Under the pieces are notes generated by a model. The model worked only from the letters and a program-made list of their open reading frames with translations. It had not been told where the DNA came from and ran no database searches. Shown piece by piece: positions 43,640-51,549 of a stretch of DNA of 64,000 bases (its first letter is position 1; every line of letters begins with the position of its first letter). The position numbers and the translations under genes were made by a program. Source of the DNA: Paraktedonobacter carboxidivorans (GTDB lineage Bacteria > Chloroflexota > Ktedonobacteria > Ktedonobacterales > Ktedonobacteraceae); assembly GCA_041156125.1 (NCBI GenBank), contig JBEVTI010000012.1:1-64000 (forward strand), given 5' to 3'.

Positions 43640-43656
43640 AACTACTCTCCTGTGGC

Positions 43657-44118
43657 CTATTCTTTCCTGGTATTCTTTTCTATTGCAAGAAAGACCCCGA
43701 TCATTTCGGAAAAAAACAAATTCCAAAGGAACCCGTAAGCCCCTCCAAGGAGCAGGAAGATGCCATAGACAAAGCCAAGACCGGCACCAGCACCGCCGAT
43801 ATAGGGATTAGCGGCGGCTGAGAAGCCAACAACAAGGGAGATTAGGAAACCGATCGCACCACCGACAAGCGAAATCCAGGCAAGAATTTTGAACCAGAAG
43901 CTAATGACTGGCAAAGCTGTCCACTTCGCGGTTTTCTGAATCACAGATGCCGCCAGGCCAGGCTGCATGCTCCCGCTATATGTTGGTGCCCCATAACCCG
44001 ATGACGGATTCGGCCAACCTTGTGCTGGAGGACCTCCAGCCGGGGTCTGGCCCATTTGCCAGCCTGGAGGAGTCTGACCTTGCATGCCGGGCATTTGAGG
44101 ATTCCTATTAGGTTCCAT
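43657..44118 (-). CDS. Membrane protein with Pro/Gly/Gln-rich N-terminal tail
   Basis: A 153-residue protein. Residues ~1-55 are low-complexity (MQGQTPPGWQMGQTPAGGPP type), followed by three hydrophobic helices: KILAWISLVGGAIGFLISLV, GAGAGLGFVYGIFLLLGG and NLFFSEMIGVFLAI. AAGGAAGGTG precedes the ATG. It is the first gene of the operon with DUF6232 (17 bases downstream) and TIR (45 further). Family not recognised; probably a membrane partner. Confidence 0.7.
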   Translation of the reverse strand: MEPNRNPQMPGMQGQTPPGWQMGQTPAGGPPAQGWPNPSSGYGAPTYSGSMQPGLAASVIQKTAKWTALPVISFWFKILAWISLVGGAIGFLISLVVGFSAAANPYIGGAGAGLGFVYGIFLLLGGAYGFLWNLFFSEMIGVFLAIEKNTRKE

Positions 44119-44394
44119 ATTTCACCTTCCTTTACTCATTATATGCAAAGGAAGATCTCGCGCCTTTTGCTCTTCTTAATCTTAGAATTGCAATATATCG
44201 CAGAGATCTGTATATGTAATGAGCAAAAACATTCGACTTACTTCGGGAGAGAACAATCAGATATTTTGAATAACTGACATGCTATAAATATAACATATAA
44301 AGACTATGAATGCAATATTTACAATATTACTCTGACTTTTTAATACAAGAAGAGTTGGAGAGAGGTGTGAAAGTGGCAAGTGGAAGAAAAAGTG
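44119..44394. other. AT-rich promoter region of the TIR/DUF6232 operon
   Basis: About 275 very AT-rich bases with several TATA-like stretches (for example 44281-44300). No gene or structured RNA is recognised; promoters cannot be picked with confidence. Confidence 0.4.
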
Positions 44395-44450
44395 AGTAGA
44401 GAAACACGCTCTTTTCTGCTCTCGTTCTTTGCTTTGCGTGTCTCTCTATT
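44395..44450 (-). terminator. Hairpin downstream of the formamidase gene
   Basis: Arms 44395-44409 and 44436-44450 pair over 15 bases with about three mismatches, 30 bases past the stop codon on the minus strand. Confidence 0.45.
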
Positions 44451-44478
44451 TATTGCCGTGGGGAAAGAAAAGATGCTT

Positions 44479-45414
44479 TTAACTCAGCACTTGATGGGGG
44501 AGAACTGCATGCACGCCCAGCACGCCGTTAGCGATTTGCGTCACACGTAAATCTACGACCAGACTGGCCAGGGCAAGAGCCTGGGTTCGTGGTAAATGGT
44601 GGTATTCTCCCAGCAGGTCGAGCATGGCTTCTAAGGCGATCAGACAAGCCTCGTGCAGGTTTTCATGGAAACCCAAAGTGATCCACGCATTGGCGGTCTG
44701 AGCGCGAGGTGTGGTCAGATGCAGGTCCTCGCGCAGGGCAAAGGTCAGGCTAACGCGCTCCATGGGACACTCGATAGCTACCCCAGAGACTTCGCCATCG
44801 CCCTGGAGTGCGTGACCATCACCTGTGGAAAAGAGCGCTTCGGGAACGGTAATAGGCAGATAAAGAGTGCTGCCTGCCACCAACTCCTTGCAATCGAGAT
44901 TGCCTCCGCAAATGCGTGGTGGGATCGTAGAATGGATGCCCGGCTCCGCGGGCGGCATGCCCATTACGCCCATAAAGGGATGGAGCGCCAGCGTATGCCC
45001 ATACTGATCTTTGCCAAGCAGACTGTCAGGGTCAAGTTCCCAGATGAGTTCAACTCCCTGGTCCAGCAGACCAAGCCGTCGATTGATCTCATTTTCCCAT
45101 CCACCGCCACCTGTCCAGCCCCAGGTTCCTGGGCGTATCTCATTAATGCGAACCTCAAGAGTCATGCCTGGCTGTGCTCCGCGGATGGCTATTGGCCCGC
45201 AGAGCGCGTGGCCCTTGTCACGTTCTTCTTTATCGCGTGGCTCAAAGGCCTTTACCAGGCCTTTTTGAAACAACGGTGGCTCCAGGGCCCAACCCGAATT
45301 CAAGGTACGAAAAAGCACTGTATCGCCAGCATCGATTGTCAGCACTGGCGGGTAGTCACGAGAAAAGCTACCGTGTAGCGTCTCTCGTGCAGGCTCGATA
45401 GAGTATGTGACCAT
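44479..45414 (-). CDS. Acetamidase/formamidase family protein
   Basis: A 311-residue enzyme of the FmdA/AmdA family, which hydrolyses formamide or acetamide to the acid and ammonia. The zinc-site region VLTIDAGDTVLFRTLNSGWA lies near 25-44. GPIAIRGAQPGMTLEVRI near 73 and HPFMGVMGMPPAEPGIHSTI near 145 are family landmarks. ICGGNLDCKELVAGSTLYLP near 170 holds the conserved G-G-N-x-D, and STGDGHALQGDGEVSG near 200 has the catalytic H. GGAGGAATATAT precedes the ATG. Monocistronic. Confidence 0.88.
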   Translation of the reverse strand: MVTYSIEPARETLHGSFSRDYPPVLTIDAGDTVLFRTLNSGWALEPPLFQKGLVKAFEPRDKEERDKGHALCGPIAIRGAQPGMTLEVRINEIRPGTWGWTGGGGWENEINRRLGLLDQGVELIWELDPDSLLGKDQYGHTLALHPFMGVMGMPPAEPGIHSTIPPRICGGNLDCKELVAGSTLYLPITVPEALFSTGDGHALQGDGEVSGVAIECPMERVSLTFALREDLHLTTPRAQTANAWITLGFHENLHEACLIALEAMLDLLGEYHHLPRTQALALASLVVDLRVTQIANGVLGVHAVLPHQVLS

Positions 45415-45766
45415 ATATATTCCTCCTGCTCTATTATACCTTTTTTACTTCTCCGAGTGAGCCTTATATCAACCTGTTGGCGGTGAATTTGCCTGAATAT
45501 CTTGAGCGCAATGAGTGATGCATAGTTAAAGAGCACGCTCCGGCTTATTCCTCTGCTGGCTAAGATTGCTACTGTAATCTTTTGCCCCATGCAAAAGATT
45601 TTAGAGTTGTTTGCCAGCCTGGATAGCCTATTGCTTGAATTTACTATTTATGCTAGAATATATTCAATGAGAATGTTAATGCTATTTTTCACGACTTTCT
45701 AGTGTTTGCTATATTTTTGAGTCAGGCAAACAGCATATTTCGTTAATTGGTGCAAGGAGGTCAACC
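45415..45766. other. Divergent intergenic region, no gene seen
   Basis: About 350 AT-rich bases between the formamidase and kinase genes, presumably holding both promoters. No structured element recognised. Confidence 0.45.
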
Positions 45767-47752
45767 TTGGCAACACCAGTGTATTGCCGCAAAGGTGGAG
45801 CGCGTTTACCCGGTGGTAGTGCATTTTGTCCGACGTGTGGCGCGGCCCAGGCTGAAGACGAGCAAGCGTTCACACATGGCTCACTTGCTGAGCCTGTCCA
45901 TGCCGGAACTGGCAGGCAGCCCGCGGGGCAGATGCTTCATCAGCGCTATCGCCTGTTGCAAGCGGTTGGGCAGGGAGGGATGGGAGCGGTCTATGTGGCC
46001 CAGGATGCGCAGTTGGGGGATCGCCTGGTAGCAGTCAAAGAGATGAGCATGAGTCGGCTAACGGCCCAGGAATTGCCCCTCGCAGTTGAGCAGTTTCGCA
46101 GAGAAGCGCATCTATTAGCAAGCCTGCATCATTCTTATCTACCCGTCATCCATGAGTATTTTCGCGAAAGTGATCGCTGGTACCTGGTCATGAGTTTTAT
46201 TGAAGGCCAGAACCTCCAGGCGGCGTTGAGTGCCGCACCAGGGAATAGGTTGTCAGTCAAGGAAGTCGTGAGAATTGGGATTGAACTGTGTGAAGTATTG
46301 GAATATCTGCACGCATATGAGCCACAAATTATCTTTCGCGACCTCAAACCATTGAACATTATGCTCACACCCAAAGGGCATATCTGTCTGATTGACTTTG
46401 GCATTGCGCGCCATTTTAAGCAAGAGCAGACAAAAGATACCTCCTATTACTATTCTGTAGGTTACGCACCGCCTGAACAATATGGCCAATCGCAGACTGG
46501 CCCGCGCTCCGACATCTATAGCCTGGGAGTGACTCTGCATCAGATGCTTTCCGGGCATAATCCCGCCAGTAAGCCTTTTCAGTTTCCCAATCTCCAATTG
46601 GTCGATCCAACTCTCCCGGTACCGCTTGTTAAAATCATTACCCAGATGCTTGAAATGAGCGAAAACGCGCGGCCAGCGAGTATAACGGCGGTAAAAGAGC
46701 AACTAGAAAAGGTCTTCGCGCCTTTGGAGATCGCAGAGACAAAAAAAGCTAGTTCGGAGATCGCGGAAACAAGAAAAGCTGGTGAAGAGAAAAAGAAAAA
46801 GGAGAAAGCAAAGCATGCACGTTTAGCGCAAAATGTTTCTGTAGAACATCAGGAAGAAGAAAGAGTACCTGCTCAGCCATCTCAGCCGGAGTTGGAGTCA
46901 GTGACCTTTGCTCCAGTCGGTATTCAACTTCCAGAGACAACTACAAAAGATTCCAGAGGTTTAGCGGTCCTGAGTTATGTTTTATTCTCGGTTACTGGGA
47001 CCATTATTCTGTGCTTTAAAAAAAATCAGAGCCGCTTTCAGCGTTTCCATGCCTGGCAGGCTATCTTCCTGACTTTTTTAGTGGGCGCTCTGGTAGCCGC
47101 CAGTTTACTGATTATTCTTGGTACAGATCTGACTCAGTCCTACTATACGGAATATGATTACACTTCCCAATCTTATGATTACTACTACTATTTTGATACA
47201 GTAAAGTTCCTTCTTTTTGCTTTACCTCTTCTTGCCATCGGGTTTCTTTACTGGCTCTTAGGAATGATACAGGCAGCAAGAGGAAAAATGACGAAGTTAT
47301 TTCCTGTTGGGTATATTGCTGCACGCCTGGTACGCAAAAAAGAGAGGTATAATGTTGATCTCTCGCCCCTGTACTTTGATCTTCGTCGTGCCAGATGGTG
47401 GGAGCGTGTTCTAGCCTTTTTATCCTACTTATTTCTAGGTATCCCCGGGCTTCTTATTATACTCCTTAACGCACTGTTGCGTAACGGGTTCTTTAAAAGA
47501 GAAGAGAATACCTTTATCACCAGGAAAAGCCGCTTTCTGCGCTTTCACACGCTTCAAGCTGCGCTCTTTTTTCTTCCTTTGAGCGTACTGAGCGGCGCGA
47601 GCGCTGGTTTCGCTCTTTTCTTGATAGGCCCTGTATTCGTGATAGCGTGGATTATGAGCATGGGTCTTTCTCTAAGTGGCAAGTATTTTAAGTTGCCGTT
47701 CGTAGGAGATTTTGTCGAGAGGTGTATCAGTAAAAGCCACGATCTTGAGTAA
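45767..47752 (+). CDS. Membrane Ser/Thr protein kinase with degenerate zinc ribbon
   Basis: 661 residues from TTG 45767, which has AAGGAGG six bases upstream. The N-terminus (CRKGGARLPGGSAFCPTCG) is a zinc ribbon whose second cysteine is lost. The kinase domain spans ~58-315: VGQGGMGAVY (P-loop), K91, FRDLKPLNIM at 190-199 (Phe replaces the His of HRD), DFG at 210-212, then GYAPPEQY. A Lys/Glu-rich coiled linker (~320-365) leads to two related membrane modules (~395-525 and ~545-655). These contain SRFQRFHAWQAIFLTFL and SRFLRFHTLQAALFFLP, an apparent internal duplication. Substrates unknown. Confidence 0.85.
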   Translation: MATPVYCRKGGARLPGGSAFCPTCGAAQAEDEQAFTHGSLAEPVHAGTGRQPAGQMLHQRYRLLQAVGQGGMGAVYVAQDAQLGDRLVAVKEMSMSRLTAQELPLAVEQFRREAHLLASLHHSYLPVIHEYFRESDRWYLVMSFIEGQNLQAALSAAPGNRLSVKEVVRIGIELCEVLEYLHAYEPQIIFRDLKPLNIMLTPKGHICLIDFGIARHFKQEQTKDTSYYYSVGYAPPEQYGQSQTGPRSDIYSLGVTLHQMLSGHNPASKPFQFPNLQLVDPTLPVPLVKIITQMLEMSENARPASITAVKEQLEKVFAPLEIAETKKASSEIAETRKAGEEKKKKEKAKHARLAQNVSVEHQEEERVPAQPSQPELESVTFAPVGIQLPETTTKDSRGLAVLSYVLFSVTGTIILCFKKNQSRFQRFHAWQAIFLTFLVGALVAASLLIILGTDLTQSYYTEYDYTSQSYDYYYYFDTVKFLLFALPLLAIGFLYWLLGMIQAARGKMTKLFPVGYIAARLVRKKERYNVDLSPLYFDLRRARWWERVLAFLSYLFLGIPGLLIILLNALLRNGFFKREENTFITRKSRFLRFHTLQAALFFLPLSVLSGASAGFALFLIGPVFVIAWIMSMGLSLSGKYFKLPFVGDFVERCISKSHDLE

Positions 47753-47859
47753 TACCGATGCCTTCGGCAGAGGGATATAAAAGGTCTCTGGCTCACCGGG
47801 TCTGTTATTGCGTCGCGGTTGTCTGTATGGCGATGGGGATAGGTGTGTCCTGGCGTAGC

Positions 47860-48904
47860 TTATGGAGGCCCCAGAAGAACAGGAAGAGACCGGTGCTCGC
47901 GAGCACGATAGCCTATATATCTGTGAAGTATGCCATTTCACGGTGCCCACAGTGATCATCAATTGATGAGCAATTTCCTGATTCGAGAGGCCGGAGGCGA
48001 TCAGTTGAAGAATTTCCAGTTCTCGTTCGCTCAGGGAGGTTGGAGGCGAACCAGTATCTGGCTCGGAAGCGCTTTTAAAGGACAATACACTATCTGCGCT
48101 GTCCTCTGATTGTCTTGAACAAGTGGCAGGCATAGGGTAGCGGGACATGGAGTGCTGCCTGAGCGCGCTGGCGGGTCTCCAGCAGACTTTCCAGCAGCGC
48201 GGCCATCGGGGCGCCTTCCTCCACGAAAGTTCGTACATATCCCTCTGGTTCAGCCAGCGCGAGGGCTATGCTCAGGGTATGTAGCGCGCTGGCCAGGTGG
48301 CCCTGCTCCCTATCGAACAGAGCCTGAACTGCCATCAGCTTGATTATGCTGCGCGCGCGTTCATCTTTCTCGGCTCGCTGGCGTAAGCGTCCCAGCAGAG
48401 CCAGGGCCTCCTTCTGGCGGTCTTGCAGAAAATAGACGCGGGCCAGCAGAAGGTAATCGCGTTCACGCGCGTGATCCAGAACCATTTCAACTTGCTCGAG
48501 CGTCTGGCTCCAGCGCAGGACGCTTGTAATATTGCCGCGTGCCAGTTCCAGTTGGGCCCGGGCAGTTCCTGAGGTAATCATAGGATAGATCACATGCTGA
48601 CTTTGGATAAATTGCTCAGCTTCATAGATCAGAGCGAATGCCTCAGCGTTCGCGCCCTGAGCCTGCTTCATCAGCGCAAGAATCACGTGGATGCGTCCCA
48701 GCCATGTACCAGGAATGGCCCACTGGCGCGCCAGCTTGAGTTCTTCCTCCAGGTAGCGCGTGGCTTGCTCCAGGGTATTCCACTCGCGCGCATATTTAGC
48801 AGGGGATGCCGGGGGACGGATTCCCAAAGTCCAGGCCAAGGGCTGCCCTTGATAATCCTGCTGATGGCGAGATGCCAAAAATGTGTCTACTTGCCAGAGG
48901 ATGT
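47860..48904 (-). pseudogene. Decayed MalT-type LuxR regulator (C-terminal third)
   Basis: TPR-like helices typical of MalT/LuxR ATP-dependent regulators are encoded at ~48100-48900 (ATRYLEEELKLARQWAIPGT, SALHTLSIALALAEPEGYVR, TFVEEGAPMAALLESLL). After a frameshift near 48110-48130 a LuxR helix-turn-helix appears in another frame (SLSERELEILQLIASGLSNQ, EIAHQLMITVGTVKWHTSQI). The final helix after TSQIY is disrupted again. The ATPase domain of ~500 residues is missing entirely, and the upstream end runs into the P450 terminator hairpin. Non-functional remnant. Confidence 0.8.
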
Positions 48905-48905
48905 A

Positions 48906-48953
48906 AGAGAGTTGAGGGTACGGGAACCGCGATGCCCGCACCCTCAACTCTCT
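48906..48953 (-). terminator. 19-bp hairpin downstream of the cytochrome P450 gene
   Basis: Arms 48906-48924 and 48935-48953 pair with one G-U. It lies 20 bases past the P450 stop on the minus strand and abuts the regulator relic. Confidence 0.65.
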
Positions 48954-48974
48954 CACAAGCCGGTGAGGCGAGCT

Positions 48975-50369
48975 TTAAAGCTCGCTTTTTAGAGAGTGAT
49001 AGGGACAGCCAGTTGCCAGATCCTGGGGTTGCGCGATGCCTGCCAGGGCGCGTGACTTGCGTTGATAGCGTATGAGTGTTTTAGCGGGTCGGCTGGCGCC
49101 CATCTCGTTAGTTTTCTGGGGATTTTGTGTCAGGAGTTCCAGGTCAAATTGCTGCAGGAGAAGCGCGGTAATCATCATCATCTCGTTATTAGCAAAGTTC
49201 ATACCCGCGCATTTATGGATACCTCCGCCAAAGCCGATAAGCGCGAAGCGATGTTGGTGATCCTCTTTGCGATCCGGCGCGAAGCGCAGTGGATCAAATT
49301 GCTCTGGCTCAGCAAACAGTTCAGGGAGACGTTGTGCCAGACTCGCGCTGACCATCAGATTCCAATCTTTAGGAATGAGGTAATCCCCGATATCGATATC
49401 TTCCTCCGCGCGCCGCCAGAGCATATCGGCAGAGGGATGTGTGCGCGTAGTTTCCTGCACAGCCCAGAAGAGATGCTCAAGGGAGAGCAGCGCTTTTGCA
49501 TCTATCTGCTGATCAGGGGCTAGATAAGAGTCGATCTCACGTTGAACTGTTGCCAGGTAAGCGGGGTGTTGTAAGAGTTCGATGAGCGTCCAGGCAGCCT
49601 GTCCAGCAGTCGTCTCGTGTCCAGCAAACATCAGGCTCAGGATCAGCGAGAGAATAGTCTCATTATCGACCAGGGTACCATCTTTGTAACGCGCATTGGC
49701 AAAATCTTGCAGGAAATCGTCGTATTGTTCAGGGTGTGCGCGGCGCTCAAGCAGGATGGGGCGTAGCATAGCTCGCAGCTTGTTCTTTGCCTGGTCACGG
49801 CGGATAAACTTGGGCAAGGGCAGATAGGGGGGCAGTATCGGATCAAGCGATTGGCCCAGGCTCAGATAAAGCTCCCAAAATTCGCGACCAAACTGCTTGC
49901 GAAAGGCATGACCCATGATCGCGTGGGCAGCGACATTTTGTACTAATGTACCGATCTCCCCAGTCAGTTCCATTTCTCCCTGCTCGTCCAGAGTATCAAG
50001 CCATTGTTGGATCTCAATTTGCATCACCTCAATGGATTTGACCATCTTCTCGCCTTTGAACGGGCTATGCAAAATAGAACGTTGCGCATTATACACTTCT
50101 GGAGGTGCGGTAATAGCCGCTTTGCCAAAGGCAGCCGCCAGAAACTTGTAGGATTTATGCATGCTCAGTTTTTTATCTGTTTCAGTAAAAAACATTTGCT
50201 GATACTCTGGTCCAATCAGCACGACCGCGTTTTTACCCGCTAACTTGAGCGAAAAGACTGGTCCAAGCGTGTCAAACCCGCGTTGCAGCAGCTCATCCCG
50301 GTCTTTCATGAATTGTAATGTATGTCCCAGGATGGGCGCGCCTGGTAAAGCCGGAGGCGTTGGTTTCAT
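48975..50369 (-). CDS. Cytochrome P450
   Basis: A 464-residue soluble P450; ATG 50369 (MKPTPPALPGAPILGHTLQF) is preferred over the longer frame. I-helix oxygen-binding motif MFAGHETTAGQAAW lies near 250, the K-helix E-x-x-R is in AVQETTRTHPSADM near 310, and the heme loop is IGFGGGIHKCAGMNFANNE near 390-408 with the thiolate cysteine. The start P-G-x-P-x-x-G-H and C-A-G-M-x-F resemble CYP51/CYP120-like bacterial enzymes, which act on sterols or isoprenoids. The substrate cannot be assigned. No ferredoxin gene adjoins. A dyad operator lies upstream. Confidence 0.92.
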   Translation of the reverse strand: MKPTPPALPGAPILGHTLQFMKDRDELLQRGFDTLGPVFSLKLAGKNAVVLIGPEYQQMFFTETDKKLSMHKSYKFLAAAFGKAAITAPPEVYNAQRSILHSPFKGEKMVKSIEVMQIEIQQWLDTLDEQGEMELTGEIGTLVQNVAAHAIMGHAFRKQFGREFWELYLSLGQSLDPILPPYLPLPKFIRRDQAKNKLRAMLRPILLERRAHPEQYDDFLQDFANARYKDGTLVDNETILSLILSLMFAGHETTAGQAAWTLIELLQHPAYLATVQREIDSYLAPDQQIDAKALLSLEHLFWAVQETTRTHPSADMLWRRAEEDIDIGDYLIPKDWNLMVSASLAQRLPELFAEPEQFDPLRFAPDRKEDHQHRFALIGFGGGIHKCAGMNFANNEMMMITALLLQQFDLELLTQNPQKTNEMGASRPAKTLIRYQRKSRALAGIAQPQDLATGCPYHSLKSEL

Positions 50370-50486
50370 GGTTATATCTCTTTCTGTGTTGTGCTCGCTG
50401 CTCACTACAGCGTAAAAGAAGGAAAAGGTGGTTTACTGCTCTACAAGCAGGTAAAAGAACTGCTTGCCTTTCACCGATCCCCATGA

Positions 50487-50536
50487 TGTTACATTCCTAA
50501 AATAGGATACTATGTGTGTCTTATGTAACACATAGT
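50487..50536 (-). promoter_or_regulatory. Nested dyads upstream of the P450 gene
   Basis: ACTATGTG (50509-50516) pairs with CACATAGT (50529-50536), and TGTTACAT (50487-50494) with ATGTAACA (50523-50530). Overlapping inverted repeats of this kind suggest a repressor site. The cognate regulator is not evident. Confidence 0.4.
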
Positions 50537-50569
50537 AACTTATAATACACATTATATCATTACTTTGTG

Positions 50570-50632
50570 ATGAGAAAGAAGGAGTGGGACGATCTTCGCG
50601 ACGGCGAGATCGTCTCACTCCTTCTTTCTCAT
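50570..50632 (-). terminator. 26-bp hairpin downstream of the F420-type reductase gene
   Basis: Arms 50570-50595 and 50607-50632 pair over 26 bases with a single G-U. It is 48 bases past the stop of the minus-strand gene at 50681. Confidence 0.75.
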
Positions 50633-50680
50633 AGTAAAAACATCTTTTGCGCGGCGCTCATAGCGCCGCACAGTCAGCAT

Positions 50681-51106
50681 TTAGCTATTTTTGCGTACGA
50701 GTTCGATCACCGGAATTTTCCTGGTCGTTTTTGTCTCATAATCTCCAAAGCCAGGCATGCGTTGCACCTGTTTGGCATAGATCTGGTTACGCTCTTCACC
50801 TTCTATCACGACCGCGGTAGCCTGGAATTTTTCCACGCCTGCCTCGATAGTGACTGTAGGATGGGCCAGCAGGTTATGATACCAATCAGGATTTGTCGGT
50901 GCGCCAGCTTTCGAGGCAAAGATAAACATGCGGTCGCCGTCAGGAAGATAGGCAAGTGGAGAGATGCGCTCTTGCCCACTTTTTGCGCCCGTTGTAGTCA
51001 ACAGAAGCAATGAAGCCCCCTCAAAAGGGCCACCGACCTTGCCTTCATGGGTGCGAAATTCCTCAATAATCTTCTGATTCCAGTTATTGGTACTATGTGT
51101 TGTCAT
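50681..51106 (-). CDS. Nitroreductase/deazaflavin (F420)-dependent oxidoreductase, DDN family
   Basis: A 141-residue split-barrel protein. NWNQKIIEEFRTHEGKVGG, LLLLTTTGAKSGQERISPLA and DWYHNLLAHPTVTIEAG are hallmark segments of the DDN/F420H2-dependent quinone reductase family. Members reduce quinones, nitro compounds or unsaturated substrates using F420H2. GAGGGAGTATAT precedes the ATG. The organism therefore probably makes F420, consistent with the LLM-class protein at 1781. Confidence 0.85.
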   Translation of the reverse strand: MTTHSTNNWNQKIIEEFRTHEGKVGGPFEGASLLLLTTTGAKSGQERISPLAYLPDGDRMFIFASKAGAPTNPDWYHNLLAHPTVTIEAGVEKFQATAVVIEGEERNQIYAKQVQRMPGFGDYETKTTRKIPVIELVRKNS

Positions 51107-51549
51107 ATATACTCCCTCTTACTTTTTGCTGTAGAGAAAAAGCTTATGCTCCGCGCGATTTTTTCTGTCGCTTGTGCCAGGAGGATTAGCAAGAGACGGC
51201 AGGGACAATGCCCGAACAACGTTCAAGCCAGTATACCTACCTGTACAGAATCTTTCTTCTCTATCACATTATGAATGGTATTACTATTTTGTTGAAACAC
51301 CTCTCTCTTTATAATTATTCCCATAAGGAAGTTTATTACATAAAGATAGTTTTATATAGTGTATGTAGAGCAGAGAATTTTTGAGGTTTTTCAAGCAAGG
51401 CTTGTCTCGAAGCAAAATGATCTACTCGTACAATGTGGATATGATAATATACTCTATGTACCACACCAGGACTAATACTCTTGCTGGCGGCTTTAGTGAT
51501 CAGCGTATTGCACCAGATTTTTGCCGGGATCAATCTCAAAGGAGAATTT
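51107..51549. other. Divergent intergenic region, no gene seen
   Basis: About 440 AT-rich bases between the F420-type reductase and acyl-CoA synthetase genes. No gene or RNA element is recognised. The synthetase frame stays open back to 51481, but the ribosome site picks 51550. Confidence 0.5.

Noticed and set aside
44653..45378. 241-residue plus-strand frame
   Set aside because: Antisense to the formamidase gene, with no ribosome site or recognisable domain.
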